DNA from: Chrysomallon squamiferum
Lineage: Eukaryota; Mollusca; Gastropoda; Neomphalida; Peltospiridae
Direction of reading: 5' to 3'
DNA length: 64,000 bases
NCBI GenBank assembly: GCA_012295275.1
Contig: CM022679.1
Coordinates: 31,489,337-31,553,336, forward strand
Numbering within the stretch: the first letter of the stretch is position 1; every line of letters begins with the position of its first letter. Shown piece by piece: positions 54,025 to 63,539 of the stretch. The notes beneath the pieces are model-generated. The model saw only the letters and a program-made list of their open reading frames with translations, searched no databases and had not been told where the DNA came from. Made by a program: the position numbers and the translations under genes.

Positions 54025-54177
54025 ACTGAGAACATACATACATACATACATACATACATAATACATACATACACACACATATATATATATACTCAATGAT
54101 ACAGATATACACACACATACACACTCTTTCTGAGTAATAGTTTACATAATAAATTTACAAAAAAATATCTGTTTCAA

Positions 54178-54835
54178 ATGAAAGTATTTCAGCTCTCAGT
54201 TGTAATGTTTCTTCTGTTGGTGCTTAATTCATCTCCGATATTAGCTACTGTTACGTATTCAGAATGTGTGGAAAAATGCAGGTAAGTCTACAATCGGCTT
54301 AACAGGTTCAGTAATTAGAAGTAATTTGTATCAAAAGCGAATCTTCGATCACGTTAAAAAAATGTGAAAATATTGTAACACCATTTCTCTTGCCTATTAC
54401 ATATATTATATATTCAGTTTATCACTTCTACACACTTTAATAGTAGTATGAAAGCTAGTAAAACAGATAATATTGAAGATTCTGTAAATATAGATGTTTT
54501 ATAAGGTATATAATATAAAAGAAAAATCTCTATCACGTTCGTATTTTATTTTTTATTTTATTAGTGGTTTCTTGCCAGATCCTTCGTAAGTATCATTTTA
54601 TTATTATTCTATTATTCTATTAGTCTTTAAACTGCGTGTAAAACCCAACACACTACTACTATTATACTAGTAAAACCCAACACACTACTACTATTATACT
54701 AGTAATACTAATACCACTACTACAACCTTCAGTATTATTAATATTACTACACTGCCAATACAGTATATTATACTACCACAGCATTACTACCATACTTCTA
54801 TTATACTAACAAATATTGCTGCTATTGCTATTGCT

Positions 54836-54876
<41 letters not shown>

Positions 54877-56228
54877 GCTAACATTATTATTATCATTAGT
54901 AGTAGTAGTCCCATCACTATTAAATATAATTCTTTCAGATTAACTGTACTCTATAGTATCACTACATTACTTCCACACTACTACCATTTCTACCATAGCT
55001 ACTACTTTTACACTAGTACTATAATATCCTGTATTAGTGCTATTGCTATTACTGTTATAATGCTGTTACTATTAATATTATCACTTCTAATGGTGGTTCT
55101 TTCAGATTAACTGTAAGGCAAAGTGATATATGTATACATTATTAAAATACTTTATACTGATTGTTGATGTTCTGTATATCATCACTGGCCACATTTTTCA
55201 GGAAATGCCCAAAATGCTGTGCTGATGTTGAAGAGATTGGAAGTAAGATGAATTTTATTTTCTTAAAGAATTTTACACAGGCACAGGCACAGACAGACAC
55301 GTACATACGCTGAGGCTAATGTACTCTCACATACACACACACACGTATATATGTTTTTTACAGACATAGACATGGACATACAGAAATGAACAAACACGAC
55401 TGTTATTCATTGTAAATGATTTTAGTAAAGTGAACAGTTTACACGAAGTGGTCATTCAGACACATACATACGTACATATATATATATATATATATGAATC
55501 TGCAGATCCTGTACATACGTATGTGATGTTGCATATATTTTAGAGAATATAATAATAAAAATATCTCCTCGTTCAAGCTTTTGCTGGTATTCTGAAAGTT
55601 TCGATTATGTATGTATCATTTGCATGAAATTTCACCAATTAAGAATCATAAAATCACCAATTCAAAAGAACAGCAGTAACATTAACAGTAATTATAAACA
55701 TGATAATAACAATAACAGTATAATAATAATAATAAGATCCCAGCTATAACAACAAAAACAATAACAATAATTATAATTTTATTTTAAAATAAGCCCAGTT
55801 ATATCATTTTAATAAGAATCTCCATTTTTTTTCAAACATCTCTGCCTTCGAAACCAAATTAGACCAATAGCTGATCACATTGTTTAGCTATAGTCATAAC
55901 ATCCCAAATATTTAGAATAAAGTATATGGTAGGACAAATATTACTATTATCATTAAATTATTATACCACTACAGCGATTTGAAAAGATGTGTGTGTGTGT
56001 GTGTGTGATAAATGCATTATAGAGTAACTGGGCTTTCTCATAGTAAATATTTTCAATTGTTAAAGAACGTTATAATGTCGCGAATATTTATTCTTATTTA
56101 ATGAAGATTTATTAGAAAGGTTACTTAATTTAGTAAAAAACAAAAGTAATAAATAAAATGTGTATATGTGTGTGTGTGCGTGCGTGTGTTTCATTTAATA
56201 ACAATAACAACAACAACAACAACAATAA

Positions 56229-56259
<31 letters not shown>

Positions 56260-56724
56260 AAGAAGAAGAAGAAGATGATGAAGAAGAAGACAAAGACGAA
56301 GATACAGAAGAAAAGAAGTATAAACATTTTTTAATTCAGTACAATCGTTAACATATTTTGTTTCCTGCAAAATATGCAATATTAGTGAATCATATTATAA
56401 AAATTATTAACACTGAAAGAAATACATCACTTTAATAAACCTCATTTTAAATACTTTTCTGGTCAGTGTTTATGAAGAGAAATAGTGAGTAAATATGAGT
56501 AATTTATATCTTACAGTTTAACAATATTATAACAATTGTAATCATTTATATGTCAACGTTTCAGATTTTTCTTTACGTCACTGAAGTCTTACTGACAATA
56601 TTTATGATAATTTTAGCAAAACTACATCACAATAAGCTTGCATATAAGCTGAAAAAATGGTGGACATAAGCTCAAAGATGTTTCAGCATATAAACTACCG
56701 AATGAGCTGCATTCTTCAAGTTAG
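54178..56724 (+). CDS. Gene A: small cysteine-containing secreted peptide, micro-exon gene
   Basis: Proposed exons: 54178-54281, 54565-54585, 55202-55242 and a less certain terminal exon 56687-56724. They join in phase to 67 aa. Residues 1-23 form a clear signal peptide: MKVF, then a hydrophobic core VVMFLLLVL, with cleavage expected after ILA. The mature part has five cysteines, at about 30, 34, 44, 47 and 48 (ECVEKC then KCPKCC). The second exon is 21 nt, lies in phase 2 at both ends and has a strong acceptor (TTTTATTTTATTAG) and donor (GTAAGTAT). The third exon ends in phase 1 at GTAAGA. The terminal exon ([12 protein letters not shown], stop) follows a TTTCAG acceptor. An odd cysteine number suggests a dimer, a free Cys or a wrong terminal exon. 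An alternative 3' partner is discussed in the findings. I recognise no homologue; a venom, mucus or immune-type secreted peptide are all possible. Confidence 0.55.
54565..54585 (+). other. Gene A 21-nt micro-exon
   Basis: TGGTTTCTTGCCAGATCCTTC is flanked by TTATTAG and GTAAGTAT. Being symmetric in phase 2, it could be skipped without shifting the frame, removing seven residues (SGFLPDP). Confidence 0.55.
54620..55120. repeat. CTA/TAC trinucleotide-rich intron of gene A
   Basis: Contains a direct duplication of GTAAAACCCAACACACTACT (54638 and 54669), a (CTA)n run at 54835-54875, and two copies of TTCTTTCAGATTAACTGTA (about 54930 and 55098). Confidence 0.8.
55380..56640. repeat. Partial third copy of the 50.6-53.4 kb duplicated sequence
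   Basis: ACACGACTGTTATTCAT (55395), AAAATTATTAACACTGAA (56399), CTTTTCTGGTCAGTGTTTAT (56455) and GTCAACGTTTCAGATTTTTC (56552) match 50759, 50891, 51069 and 51173 in order. Larger insertions separate the blocks, including the AAG repeat. It lies in the last intron of gene A. Confidence 0.7.
56229..56292. repeat. (AAG)n/(AAC)n microsatellite
   Basis: CAACAACAAC grades into AAGAAGAAG for about 60 bp. The poly-Leu/Phe frames on the minus strand are artefacts of it. Confidence 0.95.
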
Positions 56725-56949
56725 TCGCATCTTCAATGGAACATTTAAAGCATTTGACAAACACATTAATCTTGCAAACTAAAAAGAACGTAAGTCTGGT
56801 GAACGAAAAGCGGAGATAATTCTGGGTTTAGTTTTGTTATGGGGAGGAAGGTATTTCACGTGTTCCTCTTCGTGGTGTCGGTCCCGGAATAGGCCGGGTT
56901 TGCTGATAGAGAGATGTGTACTGCTGCAGCACGAGGAGGTGGTTCAGGT

Positions 56950-57385
56950 CTCCATACATACATACATATGACATAGATAAGACATACATATATGCTTACA
57001 CCTATACAAACATATATACACACAGACACACATACATATATACACATGTACATTCAAATGTATATATGTGTTTATATATATATACAGACAGATGTACATA
57101 CATAGATACATATACATACATACAAACATATATACATACACTTTGTCAAGAAATGCACACTCATACACACACATCTATATACATATCTATACATGAATAC
57201 ATACATGCTTACCCTAATACAAACATATATATACACAGACACACATACATATACAGACATGTGCATACATATGTGTATATCTATGCACACACATGTACTA
57301 CATACATATATACATATACATACATACCTATATACACTTTTATGTTCTTTTTTTCTAATAAGCTATAGGTAGTAAGATAGATAAC
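56950..57385. repeat. Left copy of a recent segmental duplication (partner 63540-64000)
   Basis: A CATA-rich block ending in the unique sequence ACTTTTATGTTC, then CTAATAAGCTATAGGTAGTA and AGATAGATAACTG, is nearly identical to the last 450 bp of the window, offset by 6,613 bp. The matching unique 3' part shows common descent, not chance microsatellite similarity. Confidence 0.9.
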
Positions 57386-57439
57386 TGTTCATGCATTTAA
57401 AATTCAATTATTTTACGTAATCTTCTTAGTAGCTGTTAA

Positions 57440-57715
57440 AATAGAGGCAGACAGACAGAGTGTATGACAGATGTACAGATTAAAATATGTCAGTTTTCTT
57501 TTTAAGCTGTAACAATTTTAATATGTTAGACTGATTTATACTTTTCTGTCGTAGTACAGAATAATATAATATTCAAATCTTTGATACAAAATATTTTATT
57601 ACATTCGTACATGATTTTAAAAAGCTCGTGTAATCGATATCATAGATATTCTTCCAAGAAGGCTGTTGAATAACACAACTGTTTTTGATATTTTCACATG
57701 ATATATATACATTTT
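57440..57715. repeat. ~280-bp tandem duplication, copy 1
   Basis: Matches 57755-58020 in order: AGATTAAAATATGTCAG, AATATAATATTCAAAT, GATACAAAATAT, CATGATT-TTAAAA, GCTCGTG, TTGAATAACAC and GATATTTTCACAT. Non-coding. Confidence 0.85.
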
Positions 57716-57754
57716 ATCATTAAAGTATCTCGACATTAAAGAAATTTAAAGGAC

Positions 57755-58020
57755 AGAAAGACCGTGTGACAGATATAGAGATTAAAATATGTCAGATAAC
57801 TTTCTAAGCTGTCATAATTTTAACATTTACTGCCAGATTTGTAATTTTTTGTCGTTGTAAAGATTAATATAATATTCAAATGTCTGATACAAAATATGTT
57901 ATTACATTAGTACATGATTATTTTAAAAGGCTCGTGCATTCGATATAGTACACTTTCTTCCTGCTAGTTTGTTGAATAACACTACTGTTTTCGGTAAGAT
58001 ATTTTCACATTTTATATATA
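57755..58020. repeat. ~280-bp tandem duplication, copy 2
   Basis: Second copy of the unit described at 57440. It ends about 215 bp before the first exon of gene B. Confidence 0.85.
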
Positions 58021-58249
58021 TTTTTTAATGATCCCGACACTTCTAATAAATTTCATGAAACAGTATTCACAATCATTTAATAAGACAATGTGTTGGATTT
58101 GATAAATAATCATCCTATAGTAGATACTTCATATATTATAATAGTCATTATATTAATAAGCGTAAAAAGAAAACAAATGTATATTTTAATCACTAAAAAA
58201 TATATTTATTTCTCTAAGAATCTGCATGTTTCAGTTGACCTGGTTTGCA

Positions 58250-60667
58250 ATGTCTGTACTGAAACTGAAAATGTTTCTCGTCTTACTAATTTTGGGATCA
58301 GTGGTGGCCGTGTCAGCTGTTGAATGGGAACCTTACAAACCACTGTAAGATTTATTTTAGCTGTCTTCCTATGTGAATCCAAATGTAAATTATTTTATTT
58401 TGTAAGATTTATTTCTGTTCTTCTTACTCAATAAATATCAGACAAGGTTAGAAATTTCAAGACGAAGGATTCCAGATTCAGACTATTTAAATGTGTCTTT
58501 GTATATCCTATGCTCGCTGTTATTTACAAGTATATGTTATAGAGAAGGAACTAATTCCATTCATATTTTGTGTAAAAGGCTTTATTATATTATTATATAT
58601 ATTTCTTTTTTCCACATGTTTCAGTCCACCGTGAGTATAATTTATCATTACATGACATTCACACAATATTTCGGTCCTGTATAAAGAAACATACTGTATC
58701 AAGTAAACTAATAGCATACAAACTAAAATTAGGAAAAACAATCTGTGAAATAGTGTTTCCTTCTAATCCAATAATAAAAAAGAATTAGAATTATTAAGAG
58801 TTGAGAATCAGTTTATGTTTCTCTTTCTTTTTCTGTCTTTCTTTGTTTTGTTTTCTTCCACAACCGTAACAACTTAGACCCAAGTGGAAATGGAAATGGA
58901 AAAAAATTAACGTGCTAATCAGAGCAAGCTGTTGTGAAGCACGTATTAGACCCAAGTTGTTATTTTACTAAATTATACTCATATCAGTCTTCACTTTTCA
59001 AAAACAGATTGATGTTTTATAAGTGAGTATCAATTTATCTCCACACAGAAGTGTGTGTGTGAGAGAGAGTGGCAATCAGCAGCAAAAACAACAAAATAAT
59101 GATGATGATAATACTAAATTGTACTAATATCAGTGTTCACTTTTACAGATACAAAAGGAGTATTGTTAGGTGAGTACAGCCAAACCACCTACACCACAAC
59201 TGCAACCGCCAACACAAAAAACAACATAATCAACAACAACAACAATAAGAATAATAATAATAATAATAATTGATGATTCCGATGAATATTATATGTGTTG
59301 ATGAATAGTATGTGGACAGCGATGAATGGTAATAGTAAGAAATGTGATAATTATTTCATTATTATGTCTGCTGAAAAATTGATTTTTATTTTTATTTATG
59401 TGTTCCCTTCAGAGAATGGTATGTGTCAATTATCAGTAGGGAACTTAACTGTATTTACAACAGTACCAAACAAATTCTTACATCAAAATTGAAGTAACAA
59501 ATACACATCTGACCTGTTGTAATTTTATGCACTTTAATATAAATATTTTTAAATGAATTTTGAGAAGACTAACCATGAGATGGATCCAAATTTACTTTTA
59601 AGTTCCGATACTTATTATTTGATTGATAATTGTTGTTTCTCTTCAAAATATTAAACAAACAAACAGCCTGGCAAGTCTCATTCTCTTAAATTGTAAGACA
59701 ATTTAATTCAGCAGAAATATTATATATTGGGTCTTAGTTTTGTAAAACCAGAAACCATTAAAAACAAGTCTCTTTGATATATTCGTAAGTTAATAGAGAG
59801 CACCCCACCTGGAAAAAGAACTGAATGGGGATTTCATGCAGTATGAACATAAGGGCATTAAAACAGACGACAGTGATAAAAAATAAATTGTTAAAAAGGA
59901 CCTCATTATATATGACAATGCTGATAATGCTGAATTCATTTTCTAACAAATGGACACTCAATCAGTTTATGCTTTTTAAACATTCACACTTCTTTTGCTG
60001 TAAATGTATAATGTTTTCAATCCCTGTCTAAGTGATGTCCATTATCCTTACTATTGTACTAATTCAGCACTTTTTTCTTTACTTTTATTTTACTATTTCT
60101 ATCAGGCTTACATAAAATAATAATAGTAAAATAAAACGAAAAACTTAGTTTCCATGATTATTTATCTTTATAAAACATGTACAGAGCTGGCTTGTAAGTC
60201 TCATTCTCTGAAACTGTAAGACAAATTACATCAGCAGAACTATTATACTGGGTTTTAGTTTTCGTAATACGCATAGAAACTATTAAATATAACTGTCACT
60301 GAATTGCACCGGTTCGGAATAAAATTATATTTTTTAATGTTGACAGGAGGCAGTTCCACCATTTAGAAATACAAGAATTCAGTTTCAGAAGACCGTACAA
60401 ATGTCCAAGCTTATGATTTAAAAATCTCAAAAAATAAGTGAAACATTTCACATTACTGTCTAGCACTTTGTAAATTCATACCACAAAGGTGAAGATATAA
60501 TCACGTTTGTGAACAAACCCACGACAAAATCATACTCACATTAAATTTCCTAATTTATCCTTCAGACAGTATATATATATTTTTTTCCTTTAACAAAAGA
60601 CAATAATGTATATTACAGTTTATCTAATGCGGACTATAACAAAATACATTATAAGAAAAAAAAAATG

Positions 60668-60699
<32 letters not shown>

Positions 60700-60809
60700 A
60701 ATAATAATAATTTAAAAAAATGATATTTAAATTTCTAGAAGATATACTGAATTTAAATTCAAATCGTTTTTCTCCAAATCTTAAGAATATCATGTGTTCA
60801 GTTAAATAA

Positions 60810-60868
<59 letters not shown>

Positions 60869-61497
60869 CAACAACAATAATAATAATGATAATACTCTTA
60901 CACAGCAGTTCAGATAAACTTAGTATTTTAAAGACGATGTCAAAATGAAGAGAAAAGATCGGAACAGTTCGTTATCAATAGGTGTATAGAGGTCATCTCA
61001 AGTAAAATAAAACAAACATGTCTCCGAAATAAGAAAAAATGTAATTTGTATTTTCAGGAGAGGCGCACTACCTGTTATCTCTGATTTGCTTCACATCAGA
61101 AGTTGTAAGTGAAGTTATTTTTGTCTAAACTAATACAAGAAAGAAAATGTTTATTTTTGTGGATACTTATGTACGTAACTAAGCATATATCACTCAGTGA
61201 ATGTATGTATGTATGTATGTATGTATGATTGTATGCATGCATATATGTATGTAGATGTATGCATAAACGTGTGTATCTATGTATGTAGGTATGTCATCCA
61301 TGTGTGTATGTGCATCTACGTATGGATAGATAGATAGGGACTGAAGAATGAATGGATATTGATAAAAATAATGTCTCATTTAAATTTCTAAATTCTTTAA
61401 TTATTGCCGGCAGAGAGCTGATATTATGTATTTATTTACTGTTTTTCTCGTTTCAGTGTCAGGAAAAGAGGGAGAAAGCAAGATGAGTTCACGATAA
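58250..61497 (+). CDS. Gene B: secreted peptide precursor encoded by micro-exons
   Basis: Proposed exons: 58250-58344, 58625-58630 (6 nt), 59008-59022 (15 nt), 59149-59169 (21 nt), 61058-61104 and 61457-61497. All are GT-AG. The exon junctions up to 61058 are all phase 2, then phase 1, giving 225 nt and 74 aa with no internal stop. Residues 1-23 are a textbook signal peptide: MSVLKLK, then core MFLVLLILGSVVAV, with cleavage after VSA. The mature part (24-74) has no cysteine, an aromatic-proline start (EWEPYKPLPP) and dibasic KR (41-42) and RR (46-47) sites, and ends KMSSR. AATAAA overlaps the stop (61496). The exon starts after a TGTTTCAG acceptor at 58234, so a 5'UTR exon lies upstream. A prohormone-like precursor or an effector peptide fits; no homologue is recognised. 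The phase-consistent chain of symmetric micro-exons resembles schistosome micro-exon genes. Transcript proof is lacking. Confidence 0.6.
58625..58630 (+). other. Gene B 6-nt micro-exon
   Basis: TCCACC lies between an excellent acceptor (TTCTTTTTTCCACATGTTTCAG) and the donor GTGAGTAT. It adds two residues (LP within PLPP) in phase 2. Confidence 0.5.
59008..59022 (+). other. Gene B 15-nt micro-exon
   Basis: ATTGATGTTTTATAA is flanked by AAAACAG and GTGAGTAT, symmetric in phase 2. Read alone in another frame it would end in a stop, so its use depends on phase. The 40 bp upstream match those of the next micro-exon. Confidence 0.5.
59149..59169 (+). other. Gene B 21-nt micro-exon
   Basis: ATACAAAAGGAGTATTGTTAG is flanked by CTTTTACAG and GTGAGTAC, phase 2. 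It encodes the KYKRSIV part including the KR dibasic site and the first Arg codon bases of the RR site. Confidence 0.5.
59413..59418 (+). other. Candidate optional 6-nt micro-exon of gene B
   Basis: AGAATG lies between TGTGTTCCCTTCAG and GTATGTGT. It is symmetric in phase 2, so it could be included without a frameshift, changing RR to REWR at the junction. Only splice-signal evidence supports it. Confidence 0.3.
59665..59765. repeat. ~105-bp repeat in gene B intron, copy 1 (partner 60180-60290)
   Basis: AAGTCTCATTCTCT, GTAAGACAA, CAGCAGAA, TATTATA, GGGT-TTAGTTTT and AGAAAC-ATTAAA recur in the same order about 520 bp downstream. Confidence 0.8.
60180..60290. repeat. ~105-bp repeat in gene B intron, copy 2 (partner 59665-59765)
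   Basis: Second copy with scattered substitutions. It lies directly before a candidate alternative terminal exon at 60347. Confidence 0.8.
60806..60888. repeat. (AAT)n microsatellite in gene B intron
   Basis: Long AAT run with a CAA interruption; a shorter AAT run sits at 60667-60710. Confidence 0.95.
61198..61340. repeat. (TATG)n-rich tract in last gene B intron
   Basis: GTATGTATG repeats grade into GTGTATCTATGTATG-like sequence. It is the same CATA/TATG family seen upstream of genes A and B. Confidence 0.9.
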
Positions 61498-61603
61498 TAA
61501 AATATTGTGTGATGAAAACACTTAAGTGTCTATTATGAATCTGTTTAACCTATTTCTATCATTCTATTTAGATAAAATGTCATAAAATCATTAACGATTT
61601 AAC

Positions 61604-61677
<74 letters not shown>

Positions 61678-63535
61678 CATTTTCTGTAAGCATTATCAGT
61701 ATTTTATTTTCCTAAATGTAAAATAATATATATTTAAAAGACAAAATTTTCACTGAATAACATTGACTCATCTTATTTATAGTGGACTTAAATGTTCTTC
61801 TGTTGTTTTTTCGAAACTGAATGTCCTCCAAATCAAGAAAAGTGATAACAATTAATTTTATACTTTCTTTTTCTTTCCCGAATCAAACTGGTCTGCACTT
61901 TGTAATTACAAACACAATGTCTATACATTGGAATGCAATGAAGCATCATATTTGTTAAACAGATTGCTAGTGGCGCATTAATAGTGTCTAAAACTAAAAC
62001 ATATCTATATACAATATAAAAATAGTATAGCAGTTAGACTCAATATATCGGTAAATGATATTTCTCACTTTTTAAAATATAATTTGTAAAATGTTTAACG
62101 AGATTATTCTTATTTCCGAGAAAGTAACAATGCCGTTGACGAGATTTTAACGTATGACACCCATATATGCATGTGCATGTGCATGTATGTACGTATGTAT
62201 GTCTGTATGTCTGTATGTATTTGTGAGATTAACTGCGTAAGGAGCCTATAGAAATAACTGTCTAACAAAAAAATGTTTTGGATTAGTTGGATCATATTTA
62301 TAATGACACGAATTACATACAACATACCTTGTTCCTTCTTGTTAATTACAATATTCGAGTAAATGTCACTTTTGTAAATCAGTTTTTACATAGCACTGAC
62401 TCCTTAATGAACAACATGCATGTATATAATCTATGCACGTTTATTTCTTTCTACATGTGAGTCTTTAATTGAGTGTATTCACCTGTCCCTTTAATCAATT
62501 ATATAGCTAACTGTATATCTATGCATCTATGCATCTGTCTATCTGTCTATCTCTCTATATGTCTGTCTATCCATCTATCTATCTATCTATCTGTCTATCT
62601 GCATTTCTATCTAAATATATAATATATGCATAAATGGGTTGAATATGTCTCATAATTAATCTTGTAACGATTCATAAAACCTTTTTTATTTTAAATTTCT
62701 GAATAATAATCATCAAAAATAACAACTCACTAAAACTGATGTTCAATGACGTAAAAATACTGGTTTCAGTAACACATATAAAGTGATTAGTAAATATGAC
62801 TCATGTTGAAAGATGTCGGTGGACGAAAACATTCAAATATGGTGCGCGTCAGTTTAACGACAGTACAGGAGGCAGGGTAATGACCACCTACTCTCTAAAA
62901 ACTAACTGAGTGAGAGTCAGACATGGAGATTACAATAAACCAAATATTCTATGATAAAAAAAATAAATGTTTATTCTGAATATTCATTTGGTTTTTATGC
63001 TCTAGACTGAGAAAATATACGATTTGTTCTTTTTTGTGTGTTTTTTTTAAATTTATTTTTGTAATATATACCATTACCACTATTAAAACATTAGATAAGA
63101 CTAAAAACGCCTCTAATATTTAAAACATGAATATTAATACTGTCACAATTTTAATAACAGTAAAAATATCTTCTTTATTATGGCACCATAAAAATATGAA
63201 ATTACCAAACATGACTAATTATTAAATAAGTGAATAAACTTTAATGACTTATGTCCTCAAAAATAAAATAAAATAAAATTAACAAGTTCTCTCCATGTTG
63301 CAGGTCAGTTGAGGGTCACAACAAATCACAGTCATCATCAGGGCTCATAATGGTCATAAACCATATCAGCATTTTCCCTACACCTGTCAGATTTATAGTT
63401 CTGTACATTTCTATTTCTGACATTTACTGAATAATCCCCTTCCCTTGACATGCTGAATTTTCTTTCTTTATATCATTTCTACCTGTTTTTATTATTATTA
63501 TTATTATTATTATTAATTTAGAGATCAATGTCAAA
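61498..63535. other. Flank downstream of gene B, no gene seen
   Basis: Contains (CT)n at 61609-61673, TATG/CTAT tetranucleotide runs (62160-62220, 62510-62610) and (TTA)n at about 63488-63517. No phase-consistent exon with a signal peptide was found. Confidence 0.6.
61609..61673. repeat. (CT)n microsatellite
   Basis: About 65 bp of uninterrupted CT, 112 bp after the gene B stop codon. If transcribed it would lie beyond the AATAAA at 61496. Confidence 0.95.
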
Positions 63536-63539
63536 AAGT

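Noticed and set aside
55098-55117. 7-nt micro-exon-like ATTAACT after TTCTTTCAG in gene A intron 2
   Set aside because: Seven bases would break the phase to the next gene A exon. A second TTCTTTCAGATTAACT copy at about 54930 lacks a good donor, so this looks like a repeat.
56916-57368. 150-codon Tyr/Thr/His-rich open frame, and a similar 147-codon frame at 63528-63971
   Set aside because: Both are translations of CATA/TACA microsatellites. Their similarity reflects the segmental duplication, not a protein.
58870-58915. Possible exon after ACAACTTAG in gene B intron 2
   Set aside because: No good donor and no phase fit with the flanking micro-exons.
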